From NCBI RefSeq assembly GCF_030733745.1, contig NZ_JASHIK010000006.1, forward strand, positions 124,001-188,000: a stretch of 64,000 nt of DNA, given 5' to 3'. A program made the position numbers and the translations under genes. The notes beneath the pieces were generated by a model that worked only from the letters and a program-made list of their open reading frames with translations, made no database searches and was not told the DNA's origin. Numbering within the stretch: the first letter of the stretch is position 1; the number at the start of each line of letters is the position of its first letter. Shown one piece after another: positions 9,756 through 18,907 of the stretch. The DNA comes from Stappia sp. MMSF_3263 (GTDB lineage: Bacteria; Pseudomonadota; Alphaproteobacteria; Rhizobiales; Stappiaceae).

Positions 9756-12700
9756 ATGCCTAATATGGATGTTGTGATTCTAGTAGCACTTACTGAAGAG
9801 CTAGAGGCATTCTGTAAATATGGATTCTACCAACTTGGTTCAAAAAAAAGCCTAGGCCCCTTCAAATTTTACGAGTTTTCTTTTTTCGACAAAATGAATA
9901 CGAGGCGAAATGGTACATTGGTGTTAGTCAATGATATGGGGAGTAGGATTCGAGACGCCGCGATGGCTGCCTGCAGCGAGTTTAGGCCGGATCTTGTTCT
10001 AAATATTGGAATTTCGGGGCGACTAAGCAATGATGCCAAAATCGGCGATATTGTAATTGCTAGCCAAATTAATCTTTACGCCGAGAGGGGAGCTGCTGTT
10101 CCTGAAGGTGAAGGGTACGTATTACAGCCTGGCGGTTCGGCAATTCCAATCGAGCGTGAATTGAGGAACGCGATCTCCGAACCGCAGTTTTTATCAGATG
10201 TTGCGTTTCCAACTTTTGATGCCTTCTGCAGACAAACGAAAATCGAAATCTCGACCGAAGGCGAACACCAGTATCGAGCTTGGATCGACGATGAAGAAGT
10301 TGCGTATGTGCCTACCGCTGTTGTTGGTCCGTTCGCGGCGGGCCCGTTGGTCGGCAAAGCGGAAGGATTCAAACATTTTTTGAAAGGCATCGATAAGAAC
10401 GTTTTGGCAATCGACATGGAAAGCGGTTATGTCGGTGACGCAATTGAGAATATGAATCGAAAAAACCGGCCCAATTTTTTAGCCGTGCGTGCAGTAAGTG
10501 ATCCAGGCGACCATCGCAAAAAGGATTTTGATGCCATCGGAAATGGTGCTTTCCGAAAATGGGCCATGAACAATATTGTTCAAATAATTCAACATTTTCT
10601 TGAGAAGGAAGCAGAATTCCCAGAAAAACCAATCAGTGACGTTGCAAAGATCGAAAGATTGCCTAGAAACTCACCCCCTAACGGCGAAAAAGTTCAACAT
10701 CATTACGCGGAAAGCTATCCGGGGCAAAAGGTTAACACTAGAGCAGATATAGATGCAAAAAATAATCGATTTTCTAATCTACGGCGCAGCGTAGATGGGG
10801 AACACCATTCTATTACATACCAAGAGTTCTTGGAAGAACTCTTGTCCGCCGCTGATGGGGCCAAATATCTGGTGGAAGGCGCAGGTGGCTGTGGCAAAAG
10901 TTCTATGCTTAGGTTTGCCGAAGACGAAATCAACAATATGGCGGACCAGCATTACGCCATATATGTGAATTCTCGTCTCGTATTCGACGTTTTACCAAAT
11001 CAACAAGCCGACATTGCAGCAAGAGAATACTTTAAGAATATACTATCAATAAACGCTAAGAAGGGCGCGAAACTTGTCGTTCTTTTAGATGAGCTATTCG
11101 GCCATCCAAGAGAAGAGATGGTTGTTACCGCTCTTCTTGACGTTCTGGCGAGCATTAAAGGTAAAGCTGTTCTAGCATTCGGTTTCGATCACTATGAAAC
11201 ATCGAAATCCAATCGTGGCTCTCATGATGGACTTTACCTATATAGGATGCGTTACGATGCAGAATTTCGCCTGAAGAACACTAACGTCTTTGAACCCAAA
11301 AAAACCATCCCAATAATTGAAGGAATTTTGCAAACAACTGATCCAATTATTATCGGAACCACAGCAAAAAATATCTTAGATGAAGTCAAACGGTTGGGAT
11401 TTCCTTATCTAAACACGTTTGTTGTCTCTCTTGTTTTGGAAAATCACGGCAAAAGACTGTTTGAAGAAAGTAGATCTAGCACCGAATTTATACTTCATGC
11501 AATGCGAGACGAACTGAAGTTGCGACTAGATGGTTCCTCAATGCAGGTGAAATTCGATGATATTTGTGTTGAGGCGCTAAGAGTTCACATTCCAGAATTA
11601 TCTAGAAAAGGTGTCTCGCAAAAAAGAGAATGGCTGCGGGAGTATTATGACGAGAATTTCGCTCAGTTCCCAAAACTCGTACAAACTAGTCTTATTGCAA
11701 ATGCTGTAGCCAAGTTAATGGCATACCCCCCAAGCGGGAGCCAGCAATTGTTCGAGTCTTTGGAAATTGACCCTCAAGATTTCTACTCTATTGTGTTCGG
11801 ATGCGATGTGACATCTAGCATCAAAGATCTGCTGCATAATGAAGAGTTAGAGGATCGCCTCTTACGGTCAGCGATTTCTATCTGTGACAAAGTCGAAGGA
11901 CCAAGCTTATCGTTTGCATTATACCTTGCAGGACGTGCAGTATCAGCAAACGGCAAAGCGATTGCGAAAGAAATTTTCAGACTGACGAATTTTTTGCGGG
12001 AAAAAGACCCTGCTGATATGTCGATGAAAGACGTTCGGTCGATATCGTCGGTAAGCAGGGAAGATAAGTTTTTACGCTTGGCAACGCGAACTCATTTTAT
12101 CAGCGCAGCGTATGCAGGAGAGGCGGATATTACATCTGAGTATATTCGCCGCGTTCTAAATGACCCTATTGAAGAGAGTTTGAATAGAACATTTCATTTA
12201 GAATATTATGGTGATCATCCAACGAAATCTTTTGGCTCAGCTAGTATTAGTGTCCGCCTCGAACTCGACGATAGCTCTGAAGGCTGGAAACGCACTAGGG
12301 GAGTACTGACGCAACGAATTACATCGGCAATTGCTAATGCGGAGTTTTCGCAAGTTCACAGAATTCACATACTCACGTATTTTTGTATAATTAAGAATAA
12401 GCACGAAGCAGGCACACTTTCCAAAGAAGAAATTTCAGACGCAAAAGATATAGTTAATAAATTGAAGCCATTTACCGTTGAATTAGGGAAGCAACTAACT
12501 GGTTTTTTGCAGGTTCTTGATTATGTTTTGCAATTTGATCGATTTGATATTGTTGACATTATTAAGAAACTTTACTCAATCAAGATTACACAGCGCTTCG
12601 GTTGGGTATCTAGAAATTTTGGACCAAAGGGTGAAAGTTTAGAGACAGTTGGCTCTCATGTTTTGGGCGCTTTGCTATTGGCAGACATCTTGCTACCCGA

Positions 12701-13112
12701 TTTCTATCCACACATGAAAGCGCATGAGGTCCAAAAAGTGAAAGACATATTGCTGACCCATGACATCGGCGAGGCTTTTGTCGGAGATTTCCACCCAAAT
12801 AATCAAGAAAAACGAGAAGAAGAAAAAAGGGCAATTGCCTTAATTGACTCTATGCGTGTTTACGGAGACTTCTCTAATCTTAGATCATTTGGAAGTCGTT
12901 TTGAAGAATATTCGGATGGAATGACATTCGAAGCAAAATTGGCAATGGGTTTCGACAAGCTTGATGCAATCGTTCAAGCTATGATTTACAAACACAAATT
13001 CAACAATATTGAAGAGTTTGACAATTTTGTTTCTGAAAACTTGGGCCGGATATCAGATGTCAAAATAAGGAAGTTTGCCCAAAGAGTTCTTAGCCGCGCC
13101 GGTATACATTAG
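9756..13112 (+). CDS. Three-domain protein: nucleoside phosphorylase-type domain + P-loop NTPase + HDDC2/YfbR-type nucleotidase
   Basis: Candidate defence effector of 1118 aa. Domain 1 (about 4-282) is a PNP/MTA-SAH nucleosidase fold: opening VVILVALTEELEAF, NIGISGRLS, the catalytic-site DMESGYV (about 220-226) and RAVSDPGD (about 245-252). Domain 2 has Walker A EGAGGCGKSS (about 374-383) and Walker B KLVVLLDE (about 439-446), then a helical region, as in STAND ATPases. Domain 3 resembles HDDC2/YfbR 5'-nucleotidases, with all metal ligands present: His968 in SHVLG, His1002-Asp1003 in THDIGEAFVGD and Asp1067 in FDKLD. The frame opens at a TTG (9699), but the ATG at 9756 has a GGA 8 bases upstream and sits directly before the first domain. 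The gene is AT-rich with codon use unlike the ICE, opposite in strand to all neighbours, and has no partner gene. A role in nucleotide depletion on infection is inferred. Confidence 0.85.
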   Translation: MPNMDVVILVALTEELEAFCKYGFYQLGSKKSLGPFKFYEFSFFDKMNTRRNGTLVLVNDMGSRIRDAAMAACSEFRPDLVLNIGISGRLSNDAKIGDIVIASQINLYAERGAAVPEGEGYVLQPGGSAIPIERELRNAISEPQFLSDVAFPTFDAFCRQTKIEISTEGEHQYRAWIDDEEVAYVPTAVVGPFAAGPLVGKAEGFKHFLKGIDKNVLAIDMESGYVGDAIENMNRKNRPNFLAVRAVSDPGDHRKKDFDAIGNGAFRKWAMNNIVQIIQHFLEKEAEFPEKPISDVAKIERLPRNSPPNGEKVQHHYAESYPGQKVNTRADIDAKNNRFSNLRRSVDGEHHSITYQEFLEELLSAADGAKYLVEGAGGCGKSSMLRFAEDEINNMADQHYAIYVNSRLVFDVLPNQQADIAAREYFKNILSINAKKGAKLVVLLDELFGHPREEMVVTALLDVLASIKGKAVLAFGFDHYETSKSNRGSHDGLYLYRMRYDAEFRLKNTNVFEPKKTIPIIEGILQTTDPIIIGTTAKNILDEVKRLGFPYLNTFVVSLVLENHGKRLFEESRSSTEFILHAMRDELKLRLDGSSMQVKFDDICVEALRVHIPELSRKGVSQKREWLREYYDENFAQFPKLVQTSLIANAVAKLMAYPPSGSQQLFESLEIDPQDFYSIVFGCDVTSSIKDLLHNEELEDRLLRSAISICDKVEGPSLSFALYLAGRAVSANGKAIAKEIFRLTNFLREKDPADMSMKDVRSISSVSREDKFLRLATRTHFISAAYAGEADITSEYIRRVLNDPIEESLNRTFHLEYYGDHPTKSFGSASISVRLELDDSSEGWKRTRGVLTQRITSAIANAEFSQVHRIHILTYFCIIKNKHEAGTLSKEEISDAKDIVNKLKPFTVELGKQLTGFLQVLDYVLQFDRFDIVDIIKKLYSIKITQRFGWVSRNFGPKGESLETVGSHVLGALLLADILLPDFYPHMKAHEVQKVKDILLTHDIGEAFVGDFHPNNQEKREEEKRAIALIDSMRVYGDFSNLRSFGSRFEEYSDGMTFEAKLAMGFDKLDAIVQAMIYKHKFNNIEEFDNFVSENLGRISDVKIRKFAQRVLSRAGIH

Positions 13113-13185
13113 CGCGGTCACATTCCAAAATTATAAGGCCGATCACCCGTTCAGGTAAGAAGATATCTGTCGCAACTGGGTGGGC

Positions 13186-13614
13186 CTACTCCCAGCGCGC
13201 TACCACGTCGTCCGATATCTCCTGCCCCAATTTCGTTCCCTTCGCCAATCGTCTCCCCAGCGCGGTGACGAATGCATCGTACCGCTCTCCTGCCTTCGCG
13301 CGCGCTGCCTGGGCAGCTGGCTCTGGCAAGGCCGGTGTTGTCGCAAGCCAGAAACGGACAAAGATGGCCAGAGCCTCGACAGATATCCCGAGATCCCGTT
13401 CCAGCCGCGTCATTCGCCGGTCGATCTGATCAAGGCGTTTGGTGACTGCCGCCTCGCGTCGCTCATCTGCATCCGGCGACAAAAAAGAGGCAATGGCCGC
13501 TTCGACGACCAGTGACTGCGAAAGATCCCGACGCGCGGCATAGTCGGACAGCAACTTCATGACGTCCTGGTCGAGATAGGCAGAGATCTGCGCCTTCTTC
13601 TTGCGAGCCGCCAT
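13186..13614 (-). CDS. CopG-like ribbon-helix-helix protein downstream of traG
   Basis: A 142-aa protein whose first ~45 residues (KKAQISAYLDQDVMKLLSDY, then SQSLVVEAAIASFL) fit a ribbon-helix-helix DNA-binding fold. A coiled region and a C-terminal RWE follow. It is commonly found next to traG in Tn4371-type elements. The ATG at 13614 lies just after the traG stop, with GGAG upstream; an in-frame TTG at 13623 would overlap that stop. It may help DNA processing or regulate the transfer genes, but no specific function is known. Confidence 0.85.
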   Translation of the reverse strand: MAARKKKAQISAYLDQDVMKLLSDYAARRDLSQSLVVEAAIASFLSPDADERREAAVTKRLDQIDRRMTRLERDLGISVEALAIFVRFWLATTPALPEPAAQAARAKAGERYDAFVTALGRRLAKGTKLGQEISDDVVARWE

Positions 13615-13619
13615 AGCCG

Positions 13620-15605
13620 TCAAAGCTCCATGCCATCACCGAGATCAAGCGAAACTTGCCGCGCCACACCTTGCAGGACCCGGGTCATCCGGCTGGACCG
13701 GGCGGTGTCATCTTCACTGTCCTCAGTAACGTCGATCTCAAATTCGTTTTCGCTCGGGGCCTTCTCTTCGACAGGCCCAACTCTGTTGAGTTCCGGTTGG
13801 TGCCGACGTTCAGACCCCGTTGGATCCTCGTCCTCTGCAGCCAATGCCGACGTTCTTAGGCTGACTTCGGGAGTCGCAGGAAGTGACAGGTCGCTCCAAT
13901 CATCGCTCTGTCTTTGGACGGCCGAAGCTGACACAGGCGGTGGCAGGATGCGTTCGCTGAATCGCTTGTCTTCGTAATAGCGCGCCTTTTTCGCCCGGAT
14001 CGGCGGTGTGCCCGCGACCATCACTATTTCATCAGTCGGTGGAAGCTGCATGATCTCGCCTGGGGTCAGCAATTGGCGTGCGGTCTCAGACCGGGAGACC
14101 ATGAGGTGACCGAGCCAGGGGCTCAGCCTGTGACCGGCATAGTTCTTCATCGCCTTCATTTCTGTTGCGGTACCGAGTGCATCCGAAACGCGTTTGGCAG
14201 TCCTCTCGTCATTCGTGGCGAAGCTGACGCGAACGTGGCAATTGTCGAGGATTGAGTTATTCGGCCCGTAAGCCTTCTCGATCTGGTTCAGCGATTGCGC
14301 AATCAGGAAACTCTTGAGGCCATAGCCGGCCATGAAGGCGAGTGCCGACTCGAAGAAATCCAACCGACCCAAGGCTGGGAATTCGTCAAGCATCAGAAGC
14401 AGCCGGTGCCGGCCTGCGTTTGCACGAAGGTCTTCTGTAAGACGGCGGCCAATCTGATTGAGGATCAGGCGGATCAGCGGCTTGGTACGGTTGATGTCCG
14501 ATGGCGGCACCACAAGATAGAGCGTCGTGGGGTGCGTGCCTCCCACCATGTCGGTAATCCGCCAGTCGCACCGGCGCGTCACCTCAGCCACCACAGGATC
14601 CCGGTAAAGCCCAAGGAACGACATGGCCGTCGAGAGCACCCCGGAGCGTTCATTCTCGGATTTGTTCAGCAGCTCCCTTGCCGCACTGGCAATCACCGGA
14701 TGCGGGCCGGCTTCCCCCAGATGGGCGGTCTTCATCATCGCCGCCAAGGTCAACTCGATCGCTCGTTTCGGGTCGGACAGGAAAGCCGCGACACCCGCCA
14801 GTGTCTTGTCCTTCTCGGCATAGAGGACATGCAGGATCGCGCCAACGAGAAGCGCATGGGACGTCTTCTCCCAGTGGTTCCGCTTTTCGAGCGACCCTTC
14901 CGGATCCACCAGGATGTCAGCGATGTTCTGGACGTCGCGCACTTCCCATTCGCCGCAGCGGACTTCAAGCAACGGATTGTAAGCTGCAGATTTCGGATTG
15001 GTGGGATCAAATAGCAGAACCCGGCCATGCTTGGCGCGGAAGCCCGCCGTGAGCTGCCAGTTTTCTCCCTTGATATCGTGAACGATGGCCGAGCCCGGCC
15101 AGGTCAGCAGCGACGGGACGACCAGACCGACACCCTTGCCGGAGCGGGTGGGGGCGAAGCACAGCACGTGCTCCGGTCCATCATGACGGAGATAGTCTTT
15201 CTCGTAGCAGCCGAGGATAACACCGTCAGGGTTCAGAAGGTTCGCCGCTCGTACCTCTTGCCTTTCGGCCCAACGAGCAGACCCGTAGGTCTCAACGCGT
15301 TTCGCTTCACGCGCACGCCAGACCGACATGCCGATGGCGATCGCGATGGACAGAAATCCGCCGGAAACGGCAATGACGGCGCCGCGCACAAAAACTCCAG
15401 GCGCATACGCATCATAGAAGTACCACCACCAGAAAAAGGCCGGCGGATAGTAGATTGGCCAACCGGCCAGTTCGAACCAAGAAGGACCAAGCTGCCCCTG
15501 AAAACCCAGTCTCCAAGCAACATATTGCGTTGCGCCCCAGGTGGTGAGGGTCACGATGAGAGAGACCGCCAAAAGCTGGCCCCAGAGGATTTTTGTCGCA
15601 GACAT
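13620..15605 (-). CDS. traG: TraG (VirD4-like) coupling protein
   Basis: Couples the relaxase-DNA complex to the secretion channel. The protein is 661 aa from the ATG at 15605, where the N-terminal membrane segments begin (KILWGQLLAVSLIVTLTTWG); the longer frame upstream overlaps the relaxase and is not used. Walker A APTRSGKGVGLVVPSLL is at about residues 148-165, with IVHDIKGENW after it, Walker B LLLMLDEFPALGRLDFFESA, and the conserved FLIAQSLNQIEKAYGPNNSI. The C-terminal ~100 residues are acidic and variable. Same strand and order as rlx-traG in related ICEs. Confidence 0.95.
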   Translation of the reverse strand: MSATKILWGQLLAVSLIVTLTTWGATQYVAWRLGFQGQLGPSWFELAGWPIYYPPAFFWWWYFYDAYAPGVFVRGAVIAVSGGFLSIAIAIGMSVWRAREAKRVETYGSARWAERQEVRAANLLNPDGVILGCYEKDYLRHDGPEHVLCFAPTRSGKGVGLVVPSLLTWPGSAIVHDIKGENWQLTAGFRAKHGRVLLFDPTNPKSAAYNPLLEVRCGEWEVRDVQNIADILVDPEGSLEKRNHWEKTSHALLVGAILHVLYAEKDKTLAGVAAFLSDPKRAIELTLAAMMKTAHLGEAGPHPVIASAARELLNKSENERSGVLSTAMSFLGLYRDPVVAEVTRRCDWRITDMVGGTHPTTLYLVVPPSDINRTKPLIRLILNQIGRRLTEDLRANAGRHRLLLMLDEFPALGRLDFFESALAFMAGYGLKSFLIAQSLNQIEKAYGPNNSILDNCHVRVSFATNDERTAKRVSDALGTATEMKAMKNYAGHRLSPWLGHLMVSRSETARQLLTPGEIMQLPPTDEIVMVAGTPPIRAKKARYYEDKRFSERILPPPVSASAVQRQSDDWSDLSLPATPEVSLRTSALAAEDEDPTGSERRHQPELNRVGPVEEKAPSENEFEIDVTEDSEDDTARSSRMTRVLQGVARQVSLDLGDGMEL

Positions 15606-15630
15606 TGTGGTGCTCCCGATCGATCCAATT

Positions 15631-17370
15631 TCAAAGACCAAGCCCTCGCTTGCGCCCGAAGCTCCAGTCCACACCGCCACCAGAGCGGGCGATGCCGGAC
15701 ACAAGCTGCTCACGTTGCTTTTCGAGTGACGGTGTCCACGGAACGAGTTGGAAGCCGAGACCGTCATCGATCATGGCGAAACGGCCAGAGGCGAGGTCAA
15801 ATCGTTGGCGGTAGGTGCCGGCGACATACTCACCGGAACCAGCACGATTGAATGGCTGCCCGGTCTCGGCTACCAGTCTCTCGCCAAATGCCTCCAACTC
15901 GTTACGGCGCAATGTCTCGATGAGGTTTCGGGCGAAGGTGACACGCAGTCCCTTCCGCTCGGCGAAGCCCTCTTCAATCAGGTGCTCCGTCCGGTGTTCG
16001 AGCGCTTCCTTCACCTCGGCACCGAAGCCCCCCTCCGAGAGCGCAAGAGGTTCGCGGGCAATCCTCTGCCGGTCGAGCCAAGTGGCACCTGAGGCGGTGA
16101 CCTGCCGCTCAATGTCGAGATCGGATCGGACCGCTAGCGCTACACGCCGCTGCCCACGTGCATCAGCAAATTTTCGGAGCTCGACAATCGATCCAGGCGC
16201 GCTGTCACCGGCTGCGTCAATATCGGGAAGCCGGACGTGATGTGTCCGGCCGTCAACACCGTCGATGATCGCATAAGCAGATCCCCTCAGCTCATCGTCG
16301 AGGCCGCGCCTCACCAGCCGACCGATGATGGGCGTGTCCAGGCTCTCCCCAGCGAGCACAAAGCCTGACGATCCACGCTCTATACCCTGATCAGTCAAAG
16401 CCCGGTGCATCCGCTTGATGATGTCGCCACGCTCGCCCAGTTCGCACAATGTTGCTTCTGCATCGTCGCCAATCACCCATTGACCGGGACCAACCTGATC
16501 GGCAAGGCCGAGAGCCTGCAGCTTGCGTAAACGTCCAACCTTCAGAGTGTGGAATTCATCCGGCTTCCGATCTGTGTCTGTTGCCGTGTCAATGATGCCG
16601 GTCCTGCGGCCATCTCGAACAAGCTGCCGGTCAAGCTGGGTCCAGCGCTCCGCCTCGACTTGGCGCTCCAGATGATGTCGAATATCGAGATCGGTGCGCG
16701 GTCCAAGCTCCAGCGTCACCAGATCCTGAGCGCGGGCCCGCATGCCCTCCTTGATGTAATCCCGGGAAATCACCAGGTCCTGGCCGTCGTCAAGCTTTCC
16801 GCGCAGGATGATATGGACATGGGGGTTGTCCGTATTCCAGTGATCGACGCCAACCCAGTCGAGGTCTGTGCCGAGGTCCTTTTCCATCTGACGCATCAGA
16901 TCCCGGCTGAATGATCTGAGATCGGCCAGGTCCGTGGCGTCTTCCGGCGAGACGATGAAACGGAAATGATGCCGGTCGTCCTGGCAGCGTTCGGCAAACG
17001 CCTTCGGATCGACAGCATCATCGCTGGGGCTGAACATCCGTGCCTTCTCTCCGTCTCGGGTCACTCCTTCCCGGCCGAGATATTTGAGATGTGCAGCAAG
17101 CGGTGACGATCGTGCCGAATGCCGAACGACCCGCGTCTTGATGACGACGACACGGGACCTGCCGGTCAGCAGCCGGTTGGCTTGGACGCTTGCCCTCCGG
17201 CCGCGCCCGAAACTGGAGCGCTTGACAGTGCTGATCCGGCCCGAGCGAGACACATGTCCGCCAGCCTTCTGGGCGGCAGCCAGCGCCTGGGCAATGAACG
17301 GGCGGGCCCGCTGCGCGCGCGATGATCGGACGCGCCCGGGCCGGATGCGGAAATCGTGCTCATCGGACAT
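15631..17370 (-). CDS. Relaxase, DUF3363 family (RlxS-like)
   Basis: Nicks the element at oriT and pilots the strand into the recipient. The protein is 579 aa from the ATG at 17370. Features: a basic N-terminus, HLKYLGREGVTRDG at about residues 95-108, the metal-binding NPHVHIILRG with the paired histidines at about residues 180-190, and an accessory His-containing segment (CQDDRHHFRFIVSPEDA). The C-terminal half is the DUF3363 region found in Tn4371-type relaxases. An ATG 30 bases further upstream exists but the motif-proximal start is favoured. It sits between traG and the candidate oriT. Confidence 0.93.
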   Translation of the reverse strand: MSDEHDFRIRPGRVRSSRAQRARPFIAQALAAAQKAGGHVSRSGRISTVKRSSFGRGRRASVQANRLLTGRSRVVVIKTRVVRHSARSSPLAAHLKYLGREGVTRDGEKARMFSPSDDAVDPKAFAERCQDDRHHFRFIVSPEDATDLADLRSFSRDLMRQMEKDLGTDLDWVGVDHWNTDNPHVHIILRGKLDDGQDLVISRDYIKEGMRARAQDLVTLELGPRTDLDIRHHLERQVEAERWTQLDRQLVRDGRRTGIIDTATDTDRKPDEFHTLKVGRLRKLQALGLADQVGPGQWVIGDDAEATLCELGERGDIIKRMHRALTDQGIERGSSGFVLAGESLDTPIIGRLVRRGLDDELRGSAYAIIDGVDGRTHHVRLPDIDAAGDSAPGSIVELRKFADARGQRRVALAVRSDLDIERQVTASGATWLDRQRIAREPLALSEGGFGAEVKEALEHRTEHLIEEGFAERKGLRVTFARNLIETLRRNELEAFGERLVAETGQPFNRAGSGEYVAGTYRQRFDLASGRFAMIDDGLGFQLVPWTPSLEKQREQLVSGIARSGGGVDWSFGRKRGLGL

Positions 17371-17479
17371 GTGACATCTCCGCAATGTGTAAAGATCCAA
17401 GCAAAGTCAGGGAGATAAGTTTGACGCGCACGTTGCGGATTTTGGCAGCACATTGCGCGACGCAGCGAAAAGACCAATA

Positions 17480-17522
17480 AAAACAACCGACCGACCCAAG
17501 CGCACCTTGCGCCCTTTTATCT
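17480..17522 (+). other. Candidate origin of transfer (nic region)
   Basis: In the 243-base gap upstream of the relaxase an inverted repeat GCGCA-CCT-TGCGC (17500-17512) runs into TTGCGCCCTT (17508-17517). The TTGCGCCC core is what is seen at nick sites of the RSF1010 and Ti-plasmid oriT group. Position next to the relaxase gene and the lack of any ORF support it. Assignment is by motif and location only. Confidence 0.5.
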
Positions 17523-17613
17523 CGCCATCCCCCGGCCGCGTCACACCCCGCCGGCCCCAGTCCACTCTGTCCTGCGCGGATGCACTCCAGAGTGCGGGTT
17601 TCGTCGACCGCGC

Positions 17614-18333
17614 TCATCGAAAACCCTCTCTGGAAGATCTGGAGACAAACAGAGTCCCAGCTGCCCCGGAGCCAGTGTACCCGCGGACCGTTTCAACTGC
17701 ATTCGGTGCAGCACCGGACCCACCGTCAATTTGCTGTCGATTTACAGATGTGTCGGCAGTCTTGAGACTCGCAAAGAGCGGTGCGTCACGCCAATCTAGC
17801 GAACAAGCGGATGCATCGCCGACGTCCGGGAGCGGGTGGCCGCCGAGTGCCGGGGCGAGCAGCGCCACATAGCTGCGTGTTACGGCCGGCAACGTTCGAC
17901 AGTCTTCCAGATAGGCGTCGTAGCGCGCTGGACCTGCATTATAGGCAGCCAGCATGCCGGTGATATCGCCGTACCGGTCGAACATTTCGCGGAGATACGC
18001 TGTGCCCGCGAGGATGTTGTCGTGCGGATCGAACGGGTCTGCGTTGAGATCATATCGGATGCGCAGCTCCTCCCAGGTTCCGGGCATCAGCTGCATCAGT
18101 CCCATGGCGCCGGCGGCGGAGACGGCATTCGGATTGCCGTCGCTTTCCAGGTCTACGACCGCCCTTATCCAGTGCCCCGGAACACCAAAACGCTGTGAAG
18201 CCTCTGCGATGTGAGCGGCATAAGGATCACGTGCTACCGGCTGCCCGGACGGCGCGTATCTTGCCGGCCCAGCATCTGCCGTTGTGCACTCGAGGAACAG
18301 GCCGGTAAGGAGAAGGAAGGCAGCGTGACGCAT
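17614..18333 (-). CDS. Lytic transglycosylase (VirB1-like, SLT domain)
   Basis: Opens the peptidoglycan for assembly of the transfer machine. The protein is 239 aa with a signal peptide (MRHAAFLLLTGLFLECTTADA). The GH23/SLT domain spans about residues 50-150, with the catalytic Glu in AVVDLESDGNPNAVS, then MGLMQLMPGTW and MLAAYNAGPARYD. The open frame reaches upstream to 18474, but the ATG at 18333 has an AGGAG site 6 bases before it and starts the signal peptide. It follows traF by 4 bases. Confidence 0.93.
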   Translation of the reverse strand: MRHAAFLLLTGLFLECTTADAGPARYAPSGQPVARDPYAAHIAEASQRFGVPGHWIRAVVDLESDGNPNAVSAAGAMGLMQLMPGTWEELRIRYDLNADPFDPHDNILAGTAYLREMFDRYGDITGMLAAYNAGPARYDAYLEDCRTLPAVTRSYVALLAPALGGHPLPDVGDASACSLDWRDAPLFASLKTADTSVNRQQIDGGSGAAPNAVETVRGYTGSGAAGTLFVSRSSREGFR

Positions 18334-18337
18334 GGCA

Positions 18338-18907
18338 TTACTCCTGCCCGCTCGATCGAGAAGTACTGCGACGGTTCTGGAATTGCGTGAGGCGAGCAGA
18401 CTCCTCAGTCCAGACCGGCGTGAGCTTTGCGGTAATCGCAGTGACCGGGAGCGGCCCGAAATACCGGCCGTCAAGACTGTCCGGCGCGTCCGGGTTCATG
18501 AGAAATATTTCGCCCTCACCAAGCCCGCGGCAGCCCTGCCAGCGCGGCAGAGAACGACCCAGCCGATCATGTCCCCGTGCCTCTCCATGCGACCTACCCC
18601 CGACGAAGATCGTCGCCCCCTTGCGACAGACACCGGTACCGGGCAGCGCAATCACGTGTTTGATCAGAGGCACGCCGCGCGGAAGGTATTCCCGCTTAGC
18701 AAGGAAATCGGCGAGTGCTTTGGGCGGCACAACGGCAACCAGGTCGCCGATCTCCAGCCTGCCTACGGGCTGCGCGAAATAGAGCCCCACCGGCACGCTG
18801 GCCGAGGCATTCCAGATCAGGCGTGGTTGCCATGTGGAGACGAGCGACGACAGGGTGAGTGCTGCCGACAGTCCGGTCAGCGCGAAGATGAATTTGCGCC
18901 GGCGCAT
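18338..18907 (-). CDS. traF: TraF, S26-family conjugal transfer signal peptidase
   Basis: Serine protease related to leader peptidase; TraF of RP4 matures and cyclises the TrbC pilin. The protein is 189 aa with an N-terminal membrane anchor (FIFALTGLSAALTLSSL). The catalytic serine lies in ASVPVGLYF and the general-base lysine in VPLIKHVIALPG. A C-terminal LMNPDAPDSLDGRYFGPLP completes the S26 pattern. The ATG at 18907 overlaps the upstream stop (ATGA). A pilin substrate (trbC) is encoded in the same element. Confidence 0.93.
   Translation of the reverse strand: MRRRKFIFALTGLSAALTLSSLVSTWQPRLIWNASASVPVGLYFAQPVGRLEIGDLVAVVPPKALADFLAKREYLPRGVPLIKHVIALPGTGVCRKGATIFVGGRSHGEARGHDRLGRSLPRWQGCRGLGEGEIFLMNPDAPDSLDGRYFGPLPVTAITAKLTPVWTEESARLTQFQNRRSTSRSSGQE

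Noticed and set aside
13620-15767. Longer TraG starting at 15767
   Set aside because: The first 54 residues overlap the relaxase and have no similarity to TraG; membrane segments start at 15605.
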